From positions 22,245,435-22,309,434 of the forward strand of contig CM034389.1 in the NCBI GenBank assembly GCA_019925095.2: DNA of 64,000 nt. The letters are read 5' to 3'. Both the position numbers and the translations under genes were made by a program. Of the stretch, positions 1-12,344 are shown piece after piece. Below the pieces are notes generated by a model that saw only the letters and a list, made by a program, of their open reading frames with translations, was not told the origin of the DNA and did not search any database. The stretch's first letter is position 1, and each line of letters begins with the position of its first letter. Source of the stretch: Dendrolimus kikuchii. Its lineage: Eukaryota; Arthropoda; Insecta; Lepidoptera; Lasiocampidae.

Positions 1-2136
1 TTAATGTAAATGGGGATTCATTTTAGCGTGTTCACAAAAGAGATAAGCGTAGACAGTATGGAAGAAATTTTTTGGAATAATTGTAAACGGGTTTTTGAGT
101 ATTATAGGAAAAAAAAACTCACAGTGTGGTGGAGATACAAGTACAACGAGGCAAGTAGTCACAAAAAGAAGGTATAGCTACATTAGACATGCCATGAAAA
201 CTATTCTTGTTGGTGTTTTTTTTGTTGCGAAGTGGATTACTATACATTATTTGGTGACAGGCAGTAAGCTAATGGAGACTCATGATGACTACCGAATATC
301 CACTAAAACCTTACGTTCCATCTATATCATCAAATTAATAAAGTATTACAATTCAGTAATATGAAATATTATGACTGTAAGAAAATTTTACAAAGTGGTT
401 ATTATTGAAACCATACAAAGAATGTGAAGAATGTTTAGTGTATATTAACATAGTATTCATAGTTTGTAAACACACACACACAGATATAGGTGCACAACAC
501 ATAACATTTATTTGTATGAATATTATTGTAATAAAGTTATCTTTTAATGTTTAACTTAATTGAGAGCGGGTCCTTTGGACACAAGTATATATTAATACTT
601 AATAGAAGGTGTAAATCCCAAAATTTCTGTATGTAGTTTTGGAACAAAAATAAACAATTTATTATTATTATCTATCAGCCTATGACAGAGTCTTGGGACA
701 ACAGCTTAACTAACACCGCAAATCGGGCAGATGTAGGTTCCCTCCATGTTGCCGGGAAGAATCACCAACTGAATCTCGTATCTTCTCATTTAAAAATAAT
801 AAAGGCATGCATAGAAATTATGCAATCCCTTTCTGGTAGTGTCGGAGTGAATGACGGCTAATGTCGTGCCCGGGGGCCGACAACCGCGGTAAGAATTCAA
901 GTGGGTTCTAACTCTTCTTATGTTCCTTCGATAAGTTTAACCAACTGGTGCAATGGAAATGTGAGCACTCGTGTTATATAATTGCGGAGCGGTGTAGCAA
1001 GAGGTTTCAATACAAAAAATAATATTACATAAAAAGGGAATAATGACTGGATTTTCAAGAAGGCTCCGGTTTTGTAGTTGGTCGTCAGCCATATAGTTTA
1101 TCGTTTCTACTCATCATATATTCCATGACCTTGTGTATATCATCAAACCACCTAGATAGAGGACAACCTAAACTCCATTTTTCTAAAGTATTTTAGTTTG
1201 TAATAAACATAATATATTTACATAGAAGTTAAAAAAAAAAAATGCAAATGACTGTGGCGTTAATCATAAGAGAATATTTATCTTCGAGTAAATGCAAGAC
1301 TTTATTGCTGATACTCAACTCAACAAAAATATAACCACAAATCAATCAAATATAGTCTAAAAAGATTCTATATTGATTTCCAATCATGCTCACATTTGCA
1401 GACCTGGGACTAAAATGAGAACCATATACTAGAATGATGATAACTCCACTTTTATTATTAAATCAGAACTAAACACTGGAATGATGATTTTATAACAATT
1501 ACTCGCCTCTGCTCCTATTTTTGATATAACAATATTGTGTACACGATTCCCTGCAGCACGAATAAACACATGAGGTTTCTGTGCCACAGTTCAAATGTGT
1601 GTCTAATGTATATGAATGTAAGCATATTGGATAATAAATTAAAAAAAAAACTGGACTAAATTAAATCTTAAGACAATATATCTCCTGAGAAGTTAATATC
1701 TAAACGCGTAGCTACAAGTTTCAAAAAGAAACACTCAGCTTAAAATAATTTTGTTCCATTGTTTACAGTTCGCGAGTCTATAATTAGTTACTTTCACTTT
1801 AGGAAAATGGTGTGCATGAAAGAATTATTGCTTGTTTCATATATTGAAATAGTTTATAATAATGTATTGCCTTTTATAAATAAATATATATACGTTTGAG
1901 ATGAAAATTTGACAAAATCGTCTTTATAATAGGAAGTGATCGTGCTTCTGTAGCAATTATATTTCTGGATGATAAATGATAAGATGTGTAGACTTTCCTT
2001 CTGGATACTAGGCATTTATCCACTGTACGTGGATTTTTATTGCATTACTTCTATAGGGTAGGCGCTAGCTGAATATCAAATATAATGGACTATGATGTTT
2101 ACTAAACGACGTCATTTAGTAAACAATAAAGTGTAT
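1..2136. other. AT-rich sequence, no gene recognised
   Basis: Only short frames without recognisable similarity. A slightly GC-richer patch at about 690-900 could be an old repeat; I cannot classify it. The missing 5' exons of the RYK-like gene were looked for here without success. Confidence 0.5.
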
Positions 2137-2451
2137 GAGTTTTTATTTTTATTTTTATTGCAAGAGATCAGCAGACAGGCAGATGGCCCACTTGATGGAA
2201 AGCGGTTACCATCGCCTATAGACGTTTGCAACACCAAAGGTGCTACAAATGCGCTGCTGCTCTCTTAAGGGAACCTGGTTACTAATGCCGGAACAAAACT
2301 CAGTTGTTATGGCGGCATACTCTAGACCAGGGGTGGTAGCCATCCAGTCGGGAAAATACCCTACCACCTGGCTGTGGGTTGCTTTGTCGCCTGTTACGAC
2401 AGGTCGCCCGGCCGCAGGAAATTGTATTCTTTCTCCGTTCCTGTACGGAAG
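2137..2451 (-). repeat. Family A poly(A)-tailed repeat, near full length
   Basis: A poly(T) stretch at the left, then the family signature GCAGACAGGCAGATGGCCC, GGTTACCATCGCCTAT, and the far end CCGTTCCTGTACGG. Poly(A) polarity puts the element on the minus strand. The long open frames across it are by-products of its GC-rich sequence and are not treated as genes. Confidence 0.75.
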
Positions 2452-2561
2452 TAAAGAATCTTTCATATCGAAATTCGAAAATGTAATATTGGTAATCAAG
2501 AGATTAGTCTACATGCATGTGATATAATCAAAAATCCAAATGTGTGCTGGGACGCATAGTA

Positions 2562-2949
2562 GAAGTGAAACTTCAACGGACAAGTGCAACAACGAATGGC
2601 AACGGACCAGTGGCAAAACGAATCGCAACAAAATTTTAACTTGAAGTTTTACGGGCAGGTTTTCAAATTGGACAAAGTACATTAACAACGCAACGCAACG
2701 TTTTACGCAGGTTTACTGCAAATTATTTTAATTTTAATGAATGCATTTTTTATTTACACATATTTTATTTTATCAAACAAAAAAATTTAATTCGATCCGG
2801 AACCAAAAAACGCATCCATAGTATACTCTAAAATTATGCCGCCTCTCACCATGTCTAGTCTAAATTTATGCCGCTCGTCCACGCGGCTGTAACATTTTTT
2901 GGTGACAGAAAAATCCTAAGACCCCCCGTTTATATAGAAGTTTCACTTC
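2562..2949. repeat. Possible inverted-terminal-repeat element
   Basis: GAAGTGAAACTTC (2562-2574) is matched by its reverse complement GAAGTTTCACTTC (2937-2949). Inside are short ACGCAACGCAACG runs. This could be a MITE or a LINE 3' fragment; no coding capacity was seen. Confidence 0.35.
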
Positions 2950-3344
2950 AATAAATTATAAGTACAATAATAATGTTATATTTCAATATAACAAGTCTCT
3001 ATAATAATAAATACAAAAAGATTGTTTTCCTTTCTGAGAGTTGCAAAGAATCACATCGACTGTAGCGGATGGCGGGCATGAGAATTATTTATATTACAGA
3101 ACTTCTTGTAACCACTTGTTGATTGTTCTAGACATTTCTATTTATTTTTGTTAACTTAAACAAACTTTAAATGTACTTTCAAATTAAAGAATCGTTAATC
3201 TTTCACAAAGTAGTAATGTTTATCGTCAGAAAATTATTGTACACTGCCACTCCTCACACCTTTGCGTTTTTTGATTATAAAAGTTTGCGTCACATAATCG
3301 TGTAGATCAGTATATGAATGTCAAATTAGTTGAGACTCTTTTTA

Positions 3345-3542
3345 TCCACTTACTAGCTGCGCCCCGCAGTTTCACCCACGTGGTAATGGAAAATTATAGC
3401 CTATGTGTTATTCTGATGTGTAAGCGATATTATTGTAAAGTTTCATCAAAATCTATTCAGTAGTTTTTTGCGTGAAAGAGTAACAAACATACATCCGTAC
3501 ATTCGCGTTTCCAAACTTTCGCTTTTATAATATTAGTAGGGA
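3345..3542 (+). repeat. Dispersed repeat ending in TTATAATATTAGTAGGGA
   Basis: Starts near CTAGCTGCGCCCCGCAGTTT and ends with CTTTTATAATATTAGTAGGG. This layout is very common in lepidopteran genomes (recalled, not searched). Related 3' ends occur at 32320-32450 and 52250-52375. Confidence 0.5.
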
Positions 3543-3599
3543 AGTGGGATAAAACGGCACGGCCTCATAGATTTTGCACGATTCTATAAAATTATAAAG

Positions 3600-3738
3600 T
3601 CATAATTTTGTACAAGTAAAAGGAGTCAAATAACACTTTATTGCTAACCAAAATAAACAAATACAAAAACAAAATGCACAATTACAATAATTCTTGTTAA
3701 AACAACAGGCGGCCTTATCGCTAAAAGCGATCTCTTCT
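3600..3738 (-). mobile_element. Family U LINE-like 3' end
   Basis: Reads on the minus strand as AGAGATCGCTTTTAGCGATA, then AGGCCGCCTG, then a CAATAAAGTG end. Immediately to its right is the 3751-4000 palindrome, and a + copy of the same family follows at 4046. Confidence 0.55.
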
Positions 3739-3750
3739 AGATTATCGATA

Positions 3751-4000
3751 TACAATATCGAGCCTTTACTGCCATTTTATCGTAAGCGACATTTGGACCT
3801 CAATATATTTTTTGTTGGAAAAGGTACTTTAAATTATTATTTTGTTTGCAACCTTTCAGTTTTAATTAGATTAGACCCTACTGAATCAAAAACTGCAAAT
3901 CTTAAACCAAAATAATAATTTAAAGTACCTTTTCCAACCAAAAATATATTTAAGTCCAAATGTCGCTTACGATAAAATGGCGGTAAAGGCTTGATATATA
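3751..4000. repeat. Palindromic MITE-like hairpin
   Basis: The left arm (3751-3844) contains CCATTTTATCGTAAGCGACA and the right arm (3908-4000) contains its near-perfect reverse complement TGTCGCTTACGATAAAATGG. Pairing continues through about 93 bases per arm around a loop of roughly 60 bases. Confidence 0.75.
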
Positions 4001-4045
4001 CATTAATTATTGTTTAAACAGTAATTAAATTTATTTATTTATTTG

Positions 4046-4190
4046 ATTTAGGTTGCCTGGAAGAGATCACTTTGAGCGACAAGGCCGCTCTATTGTATTG
4101 CCTAGAAAATATTGTAAATATGGTCTGTTTTTGTAATTGTATATTTTGGTGTGCAATAAAGTGTTATCTCTCTCTCTCTATTTCTCTAAA
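4046..4190 (+). mobile_element. Family U LINE-like 3' end with CT-repeat tail
   Basis: GGTTGCCTGGAAGAGATCAC, then GACAAGGCCGCTC, then GGTGTGCAATAAAGTGTTAT and TCTCTC repeats. Almost the same sequence recurs at 18236 and 53741. Confidence 0.65.
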
Positions 4191-4261
4191 TTTATATCTA
4201 TCATTATACTTCAAAAGTTATGTTTATAATATGGTATTTTAAAGTCTGTTTTTATATAGAA

Positions 4262-4425
4262 ACTAGCTGTCCCGGCAGACGTTGACCTGCCCTGAATTGT
4301 GAACCTAAACCATTCTCGAATCCACCTGAACACACACAAAAAAATTAATGAGAAATCGGTCCAACCGTTTAGTAGTTCAGTCACACACACGCACAGAAGA
4401 ATTTTATATATAAAGATAATGCTAA
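4262..4425 (+). repeat. Dispersed repeat starting ACTAGCTGTCCCGGCAGACG
   Basis: Begins ACTAGCTGTCCCGGCAGACG and passes through GAAATCGGTCCAACCGTTTA to TATATAAAGATAATG. A longer copy lies at 48605-48925. Confidence 0.55.
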
Positions 4426-4795
4426 AATGTATTGTAAAATGTTTCATCTACCCAATGATCTCGTTCCTCCACTTCTTCATCCAGCTCCTCAGCCTCGTGT
4501 AAAGAGTGTCGATCTACCGAACTAGAAGGCACCCTAGACTATATTTATCGAGACGCGAACTCCACATCGCGCGAAATTGAGACTGACAAAAAATGGAGTT
4601 ATTTTCTTTACAGACATTTTTAAATAGAAACGATGTCAATCTCTAGGGTAATAAGTCTCACATTGACGGTTAAATCACAATTATTATGTTTATTGTTGTT
4701 ATCAAAAGTATCTATCTAAACACTATAACATAACAATCGATTAATTCCCAGGGTCTCGAGCAAAGATCTCCAAATATCAAAACTCATTTTCACGT

Positions 4796-5300
4796 TTATT
4801 TATTGTGGTCGCGCGTATTTAATTTAATATTTATATTGAAAATTCTTAAAGTAATGGAACGAATCGTAATACTTCAAATCATGTAAAACCACCTCCTATC
4901 TTTTTTTCCTCTCCTGTACATACCCTAGCAAGCAGAAGAAAGGAGACGGCATGAGACTTCAACTACATCGCTATATTGGTCATCGGATATAATAGACTTT
5001 ATCGCTTACGAACTGCAACGCATACGCATCGCTTTTGAATATTATAAACAATTTTCGTCCATATACTTTATATATCACTAAACTAGCTGGATTCGTGAAA
5101 TTGTGCGTGTCGTGCTAACTTTAAGAATCACGGAGAAAACCATCGCTTCACTACGCAAAGGTACTGTACCATCCTTCCTTTATATAGCTGCCTATATTTC
5201 CCTGTGTTCTGTGCAGCTACATTTCCATCATTGTGGTTTTACAACTAAGGGGAATGAATATACGTAACAATTATCAATTCGCGTAACCATATTGGATTAC
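4796..5300 (+). repeat. About 500-bp dispersed repeat, uninterrupted copy
   Basis: It aligns by eye with 35205-36500: both carry GTAAAACC(A/G)CCTCCTATC, then ACTGCAACGC(A/G)TACGCATCG, then ATTGTGGTTTTACA. This copy lacks the 819-bp insertion present in the other and so shows the empty site. Type unknown. Confidence 0.65.
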
Positions 5301-5887
5301 CCTACTTTGTTTCAATTTTCTTTAGAGACTACAGTTGGTACAACACTCCGCCGTAACACTTGAGTTAATATCCGGTTAAAATAAAACCCCTTTTGGAACC
5401 TTCGACGAATGAAAATTACAATACGACCGATTTATGAACTTTAACGCAGAGTTCGTTCCAATATACGGATCTTGGAGGATACCTATCCTTGAGAAGATAA
5501 ATCAATCACTCAAAGATATTGGGCGCATCAATTCCTGAATTCTCCTTTTCTAAGTTAATAAAACAATCCTGGGAAAATATTATTTTCGGCCACTTGTTGC
5601 CGTCTGTCCATACGTGCGTGCACAATCAACTTACCCATAACCTTTGTGCTACGCTTTTGTATGAGATGTCTTTGATTAGCGTATAAAGGAAGCACCAAAC
5701 TACGATTCTTTGGCCAAAATGTTCTTCTTTATATCTGACGGCTTATTTATTGATTCAGCCAGTTTAAAACATTTGTGAATATTCAAGTTTAATCTTCGAC
5801 CGTATAGACACTAAATATCAAATATCTACTAGTCGGACTCGTATATGTATTACTTATCGTCCCAAGCTCACTTAGTTCTAATTGTGT

Positions 5888-6020
5888 AAAATGTTGTCGA
5901 CAGCCAATCGTAGTTTACAGCTGGACGTAGGCCTTCCCTCGTCAGTCCATCGGGCCGGAGAGCATCCTACATACACTACGTTAGCCGAGACGCGTTCTCC
6001 GCACGAAAACTCCACTCAAT
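5888..6020 (-). mobile_element. RTE-like LINE 3' fragment
   Basis: The AGCTGGACGTAGGCCTTCCC and GGGCCGGAGAGCATCC blocks match, on the minus strand, the ...EAYVQQW end of the RTE-like element at 28372-29112. Confidence 0.5.
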
Positions 6021-7140
6021 ACATTGCTTGTCGTGTAACCTTGGACCTACATATTAAAAGAAATATAGTCAATAAATGGGGTCTCCATACTATATTCCTT
6101 AACTGTAAGTTTATTCTCTCAAAGGGCGTGCCGACCTTTGTTAGGAAATTAACCGGAAATCCGATATTGTATCGCTATTGGTATTTTTACTTATTTGATA
6201 TTACTAACTGATTTATCTCCTTTCGGATGTCATGGGAAGAGAAACAGAATATTCGGATGTCTATTATAAATATCGTGACTCCATATTATAGTGATATCAA
6301 ACACCATATTTACATAGATTTGCTTTTATTTAAATAAAAGCTGAAATTCGTATTACTCATATATCTACCATATAATTATAGTTCATTGAAAATTACAATA
6401 TTTTGTTGTTATAACAGTGTATATAGTAATTTTTATGGTTTGCTCGGCACTGACTTCGAGATGTAGAAAATTTTATATTATTTTGTCTCTTAATAAACTA
6501 AATAAATTCTTAGTCAAAAATATTTATTAAGTTATTTTATATTTTATAGTTTTTGAAGTCGGATTTTTTTTATCTTATTTACTTTTAGATACTTCGATTT
6601 AGTAGATTATCTAATTAATTGCCTGCGTGACACTATTAATAAATTTTCTGTCTATATTAACTGACAATTCCAGAATAATAAAAACATAGTCTCAAATTAT
6701 TAAGTGCCTACGTAACAATTGAACTTTAATTGACATTTCAGTATATACCTAACTATATTGCGAGTCTTCGACAGATAGTTTGGCTCCTAAAAAACTTAAG
6801 CAACGTTGTAGGGTGTGGGTGACACGAGGACGTCTTTTTGTCGGTTCACAAGATTTGACTAATGGTCCGGCTGTCTTCAACACCAGGCGATTCCCAGGAG
6901 CACAAGCGATTTAATGGGGAGTTTACGTCTAATCCTTTTAATGTGTCCCTGCTCCTGTATGTACTCAAAATTTATGGTAGTCGGAAGATATTTGTTTTAG
7001 CATTTAGGAAAAACTGTATAATGCGAGATTGAACAAACTATGATGTAAATTTTCTATAGGTATAAATAAAATTGAAGTGTCCATTTGTAATGTCAAAATA
7101 ACAGCTTTTTACTAAATACATATGTAAGTATATACGGTAC

Positions 7141-7330
7141 TTATACCAAAAAAACATTTTTTTGTCTGCTTGTCTGTCTGGATGTTCCGGCTAATGTCTG
7201 AAACGGCTGGACCGATTTGGACGGGATTTTTACTGGCAGATAGCTGATGTTATAAGGCGTAACTTGGTGGTACTGAGGTGGTCCCAATGTCACCAAGTCA
7301 GGGTTTAATTAGTGGATCGCAAGGAAATCC
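7141..7330 (+). repeat. Dispersed repeat (GTCTGTCTGGATGTTCCGGC type)
   Basis: Contains GTCTGTCTGGATGTTCCGGC, then GGCTGGACCGATTTGGACGG and GGCAGATAGCTGATG. I recognise this as a common lepidopteran interspersed repeat but cannot place it in a family. Confidence 0.45.
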
Positions 7331-7423
7331 TGAGCAACCCTTGTTGAAGAGTGAGATGACAAATGTATAGGTATACGCGTGCCAGTTGTACAATTTTAAA
7401 TAAGTATTTGTGCAACTGAAAAG

Positions 7424-7432
7424 TATATATAG

Positions 7433-7490
<58 letters not shown>

Positions 7491-7539
7491 CGGGTGCGTG
7501 TGCCTGTGTATGTGTGGGTGTATGTGTGTGCGCGCGCGC

Positions 7540-7574
<35 letters not shown>

Positions 7575-7590
7575 TGTGTGTGGGTGGGTG
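7424..7590. repeat. Compound (TA)n-(TG)n microsatellite
   Basis: A TA run (about 7424-7456) changes into TG repeats with CG interruptions up to about 7590. It gives spurious His-Thr-rich frames on the minus strand. Confidence 0.95.
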
Positions 7591-7972
7591 TCGGAGAAGC
7601 ATTGTTCTCGGTGACACCGCGCGAAAATAAAATGCGAACACATAACACAATAGTCACGCTTTTAATTTCGATTTAAACAATATTTTGTCACAGTTTAAGA
7701 CCGAGCAGCGGATTCAGGGAACCGATTTTACTTTAACCCTTCCTTTTAAATTCTCAACGATCCAACTCGATCCGTTACTATTGCTCAAATGTGTCGCAAA
7801 AACTCGTCCGCATACCTTAACTACAGATGGCGCCTCGACCCCGCTCGAGGCACGTGCTCTGCTTTGATTGGTCGCTTGTTAAATTACAATATTCATAACT
7901 TTTATTACGTTAGGAAGATTTTTAAGTTATACAAAGATTTAACAAATCAAATAAAATTAAATTAAGAATTTT

Positions 7973-7977
<5 letters not shown>

Positions 7978-8019
<42 letters not shown>
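7978..8019. repeat. (AT)n microsatellite
   Basis: About 21 uninterrupted AT dinucleotides. Confidence 0.95.
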
Positions 8020-8022
<3 letters not shown>

Positions 8023-9050
8023 TAGAGTTAACATGTTGTGGAAAGAAGTCGATTAAATATTTATTTGTTGGTTTCTAGTGTGAGGTCGGTTTTTGTTAAA
8101 AAACTTTAAAGGTAAGTAACTTTAACATTATGTATACTTCCTAACCTTATACTGCTGTGCAACATGTTATCGCTGTTTTAAGGAGAAAAAGCCGTAAACA
8201 ACTCGTCAACGACCCGTCTAGCTAAGATTATATAATAAAATCATACAGTTGTAACAAGATTGATATCATATAGTGTATAAGACTGACATTCGGCAATCAG
8301 GGTTCATTGAATATTACATTAAAATAATTCTTACTGTTTCTACAACACTGCTATTTCCAGTAGATATTTAAATAAAACTTGTCTAATGCCCAAAGTTTTG
8401 GGTGACTCACGAAATAATTCCAAATACATTGTAAGGTGTAGTCATAAAATATTCACACTTACTAAGGGTTAAAGTTTCTAGCACCCTTGACAGGTTTCCT
8501 ACAAAAATTAATAACCTAAGAACATGTAATGAAATTCTATACGCAAAGATTAACGTTACGTTCATTTTGCTAAAACTTGAAGCATTTATATAAGAGACTT
8601 CGGTATGGTCTTTTATTATCCATATTACGTATTTGATTACTTGCCTATGTATTTTGTTTATAGTCACATTATATCATATTAAACAAATAGAAAAATAGAC
8701 AAGTGTGTGTAGTTTTTTCAAAAGGTAGTAGAGAGAATTCCTTTTGAGCAATAACGACTACACACTCCAAGCAAAGGGCATTAAAATAAAGGGAAAAAGG
8801 TTGTACGATAATTAAAACAGTAAATTTTAACGAGGTTGATTGTAGAGCTCGGTTCAGATGACACTACGATGAGAACACTTCGCTTGCTACGAAAACGAGC
8901 GAGTAATGAACGTATTTATATTTGTATCTCTAATATAGTTTGAAATTTATTTCGACGTGGTAAAGCCATACTGGAAGCATATTACCAAGAGACCACAGCT
9001 CGCTGGACCAAGTCGACCGTTGTGAAACTACGCTCTCACAGATTCTCTAT

Positions 9051-9586
9051 CTGTGCAGGAACGGAGAAAGAATACAATTTCCTGCGGCCGGGCGGCCTGT
9101 CAGCCAGGTGTTTTTTTTTTATTGCAGGAGTTCAGCAGACAGGCAGACGGCCCACTTGATGGAAAGCGGTTACCATCGCCTATGGACATTTGTAAGACCA
9201 AAGGTGCTACAAATGCGCTGCTGCTCTCTTAAGGGAGACTGGAACCTGGTCACTAATGCCGGAACACAACTCAAGGTTGATATGGCGACATACTTTAGAC
9301 CAGGGGTGGTAGCCATCCAGTCGGGCAAATGCCCTACCACCTGGCTGTGGGTTGTTTTGTCGCTTCTTACGATAGGCTACGACAGGTAGGGTAGGCTACC
9401 ACCCCTGGTCTAGAATATGCCGCCATTACAACCTTAAGTTATGTTCCGTTATTAGTGGCTAGGTTCCAGTCTCCATTTATAGAGCGGCAGCACACTGGTA
9501 GCACAAATGTCCATAGACGATGGTAACCGCTTTTCAAAAGGTGGGCTCTCTGCCTGTCTGCTGAACTCATGCAATAAAAAAAGAAA
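9051..9586. repeat. Three inverted family A pieces in a row
   Basis: A + oriented 5' fragment (9051-9109, GTGCAGGAACGGAGAAAGAA), a minus copy (9110-9378, starting with poly(T)), then a + fragment (9384-9586, ending ATGCAATAAAAAAAG). The second and third pieces are inverted over roughly 200 bp and could form a long hairpin. Confidence 0.75.
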
Positions 9587-9599
9587 AATAACATCCTAT

Positions 9600-9678
9600 A
9601 CTACGTAAGCCGTAGGAAGCACGGTTTCCACTCCTGGGCTTGTCTACGCTATCGGCCATCGGTCCTGCGAGAAATATT
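9600..9678 (-). mobile_element. RTE-like LINE scrap
   Basis: ATCGGCCATCGGTCCTGCG matches 28553-28571 in the RTE-like element, with the neighbouring TCCACTCC also shared. A short antisense remnant. Confidence 0.4.
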
Positions 9679-9689
9679 TTTTAAGCATA

Positions 9690-10019
9690 TAGCCGATAAT
9701 ACTTTTTAATCCTCGTACTCCTCCTTATTTAAAGGAACATTTTGATTTCCTACAGTTTCTCATTCCCTTTATTTGCGCTCTAGTAATAATCTCTCCTTAA
9801 TGCTACCTGTACACACTTCTTCATTCGTTGATAACTCCTTTATATTACAGGCTGTCCGTTTATGTAACTCACTGCCACTCAACATCAAACAAGCTAAGTC
9901 AGTATCCGCTTTGAAAATCATGCTTTTTAATTATTTTTGGTCCTCTCAGGTGTAATATTGCTGCTTATGTTGTATGTATTATGATATGTACTTTATTTAT
10001 ATAGTATATAATAAAGACT
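9690..10019 (+). mobile_element. CR1/jockey-like LINE, ORF2 C-terminal end and 3' tail
   Basis: The frame reads LNPRTPPYLKEHFDFL, then NLSLMLPVH, then LQAVRLCNSLPLNIKQAKSV and SALKIMLF. The ...VRLxNSLPxxI...S...FK pattern is the conserved C-terminus of CR1/jockey-type reverse-transcriptase ORFs. It is heavily 5'-truncated and ends with an AATAAA-like tail near 10010. Confidence 0.6.
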
Positions 10020-10027
10020 AAACTTAT

Positions 10028-10220
10028 CGTGATCGTGTACTAGCAGAAGGTGATGTCAGGAGCCTTAAGAACAGACGAGCGTGCATGACAAGAGTTATGA
10101 TTGTCAAAGAAGCAAGTGAGGTGTGTAAGAATAAGCCGAAATGGCGCTCTGTTGTTCGTGCCTACCCCGCAAGGGAACTGGCGTGAAGTTATGTATGTAT
10201 GTATGTATATGTATGTACTA
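10028..10220 (+). mobile_element. Family L LINE, extreme 3' end
   Basis: The frame reads DRVLAEGDVRSLKNRRACMT, then RVMIVKEASEVCKNKPKW and VRAYPARELA, stop (10184-10186), then a TATG tail. The same end occurs at 37270-37795, 57700-58322 and, reversed, 13071-13536. Confidence 0.7.
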
Positions 10221-10295
10221 AATTTATTAAATAAATGTTTTGAATGTTTTATATTATTTATTGTCTACATCGCCACATAATATAACATGTTTTAA

Positions 10296-10440
10296 TATTT
10301 TCCTTAGTTTAGGGGGTCGTCTGGAAGAGATCGCTTTACGCGATAAGGCCGCCCTTTGTTTAACATATATTGTACCTAGTTTTTAAGAACGTAGGTTTAA
10401 TTTTGGTGAACAATAAAGTGTTTTCATTCATTCATTCATA
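10296..10440 (+). mobile_element. Family U LINE-like 3' end with CATT tail
   Basis: GGAAGAGATCGCTTTACGCG, then ATAAGGCCGCCC, then GTGAACAATAAAGTGTTTTC and CATT repeats. It is similar to the copy at 21011. Confidence 0.6.
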
Positions 10441-11244
10441 GCGAGGTAGTCGCCCCATTTCAGCTTACAACTTGCTTAAAAAAAAAATTAAGTTCAAAAA
10501 TCTTTTCCAAAATAATGTGTTATCTGTATGAGATTGTTTCAAGTGATAAGACTAACAATTGTTCATGTGGCTATGGTTTTTTTAAACTTTTATCTAAGTA
10601 TCTAATTATTTATATCTATCAATTTCTGAGTACCTAATAAAAGCGATATTTATGTAAGAAAGTTCTACAATAACTACAATAGTAATGTAGAAATGGCAAA
10701 ACTTTGTCTGAATTCAAGACTCGATCGGTTAAATTTATGCCGCCTTTTCAAAGTTAAGCTATCGCTGTAATAAATTTGAATTTTCCCATTTTGCGAGTAC
10801 TTAAATAACTAACATTTCAATATAAATGGGGAGTAGCTTCGAGGTTCTTTGATAAATATGGGTATATGAGGAGTATAAATTCCAATATCCGCTAACTCTA
10901 GACTCGATATTTTTCAGTACAAGCAAAATTCTGTAGTTCTGAGTATCGATCTAAATAAATTTTAGTCTTTGTATTAGCAAATCCTCTGAGCAAATGTCTA
11001 GTTTATTTTCAGTCCTGTGGAATGTGACTAGTAAAATAGCAGAATTATTAATTAAAAAATGATCTAGCGGGTATTGGAGTCTCGATTATATATTATATAT
11101 TGTGGCCATTCCAATTTTCGCAATTTACCACAATATCGGCATATGAAAAATTTACCTCCGAAATTTCTTATATATAGATAAAGTAGTTTAAAAATATGGT
11201 TAAGACAGCGGACAGAGAGACGGACAAGCATGACTTTTATGACA

Positions 11245-11375
11245 TTTCCGTTTTTATTTTATTTTATTTGTGGGGGGCTAACAGCTGTAGTCTTACAAAC
11301 TAAGTTATAGAGATAAGTAGAGATGAGCTATTCATAAGCCGCCACAGTTGACAGAAAAAAATATAAAACAGCTTT
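11245..11375 (-). mobile_element. Family V retroelement fragment
   Basis: Read on the minus strand it carries CTGTGGCGGCTTATGAATAG, then AGCTGTTAGCCCCCCAC, then AAATAAAATAAAATA. It is the third copy of the repeat that breaks the RYK kinase exon. Confidence 0.5.
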
Positions 11376-11479
11376 TTTAAAAAGGTTTTTAGATACAAGC
11401 TTTTGAGATCTGGATATCATGTAGACGCAGAGTGCTAGCCAAGACAAGTGAAAAGAACCCAAACACGACGGGTCTATCT

Positions 11480-11690
11480 TGTTTAGTACAGGAGTTCCAA
11501 TGGCCACCTTCCGACTCCATCATCAGATCAGCTCCATGGTACCATATTATTGCATTGTCACGCGTTATACATATGCGTGCAAAATTTCAGCTCAATCGGA
11601 AACCGGGAAGTTGGTCAAATTTACCTTGCAAGATTCCATCCGAACTTACATACATAGGTACATCCATTGCAAGTTAAATAAATGCTTGTA
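11480..11690 (+). repeat. Dispersed repeat (TGCAAAATTTCAGCTCAATC type)
   Basis: Contains TGCAAAATTTCAGCTCAATC, then GTCAAATTTACCTTGCAAGA and TTCCATCCGAACTTACATAC. I recognise the shape as a very common lepidopteran retroelement 3' region; not a gene. Confidence 0.45.
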
Positions 11691-12344
11691 AAATAGTTTT
11701 AGATAGAAGAAAAAACAAACAGAATGTATAATTTATGATTAATAAAATAAAGTTTGATTTATTTCGCATTTATAGATGCTAGACGATCCACAAATAAGTG
11801 AATAGCCACATAATCCGATTTGCTAAGTTTGTTAAATTCGTTAACTGTTCTGACAAAAAATGAGCAGTGTCTGAAAGCTGTACGTGTCAAGGGCGAATAT
11901 AATAATTTTCTAGTGCGTATAAGACTATGGGAGAACATACTTGTGTAGATTCTTGATGAGACTAGGTCAGTCAATTTTGGACTGAGCAACTTTTATCAAG
12001 AAACGTATATCAGCAATATTTCTTCGAACTTTAAGGGGCAGAAGAAGGAATAGGATACTGCGCTCAATGTTACTTTTACGCGGTATTTTGAACTTAAAAT
12101 TGATGAATGTAGTGTTTTTTTTAACAAGTTCTAATCTATTGCAATGGATTCAAAAGGATTCCAAATTTGACTTGCATACTCGAGGTGACTACCAGGTTTT
12201 TAGCTAAAATCCTTACACATCTCTTAGTAACATTCATCAGCAGGGCCGTTACTACCCGAGATTGCAAGGTGTGTGTGGCAACCGGGTGCTGGGACCTAGG
12301 GGGCGCTGGTCAATCGCCATACTTACAGATACATACATACATAT

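Noticed and set aside
4424..4510. Short signal-peptide-like frame (SFLHFFIQLLSLV)
   Set aside because: It ends at once in a stop, has no donor site, and does not continue into any WIF-like sequence, so it is not the missing first RYK exon.
7298..7676. Several overlapping frames rich in His-Thr or Val-Cys repeats
   Set aside because: They are translations of the (TG)n/(TA)n microsatellite and show no other coding sign.
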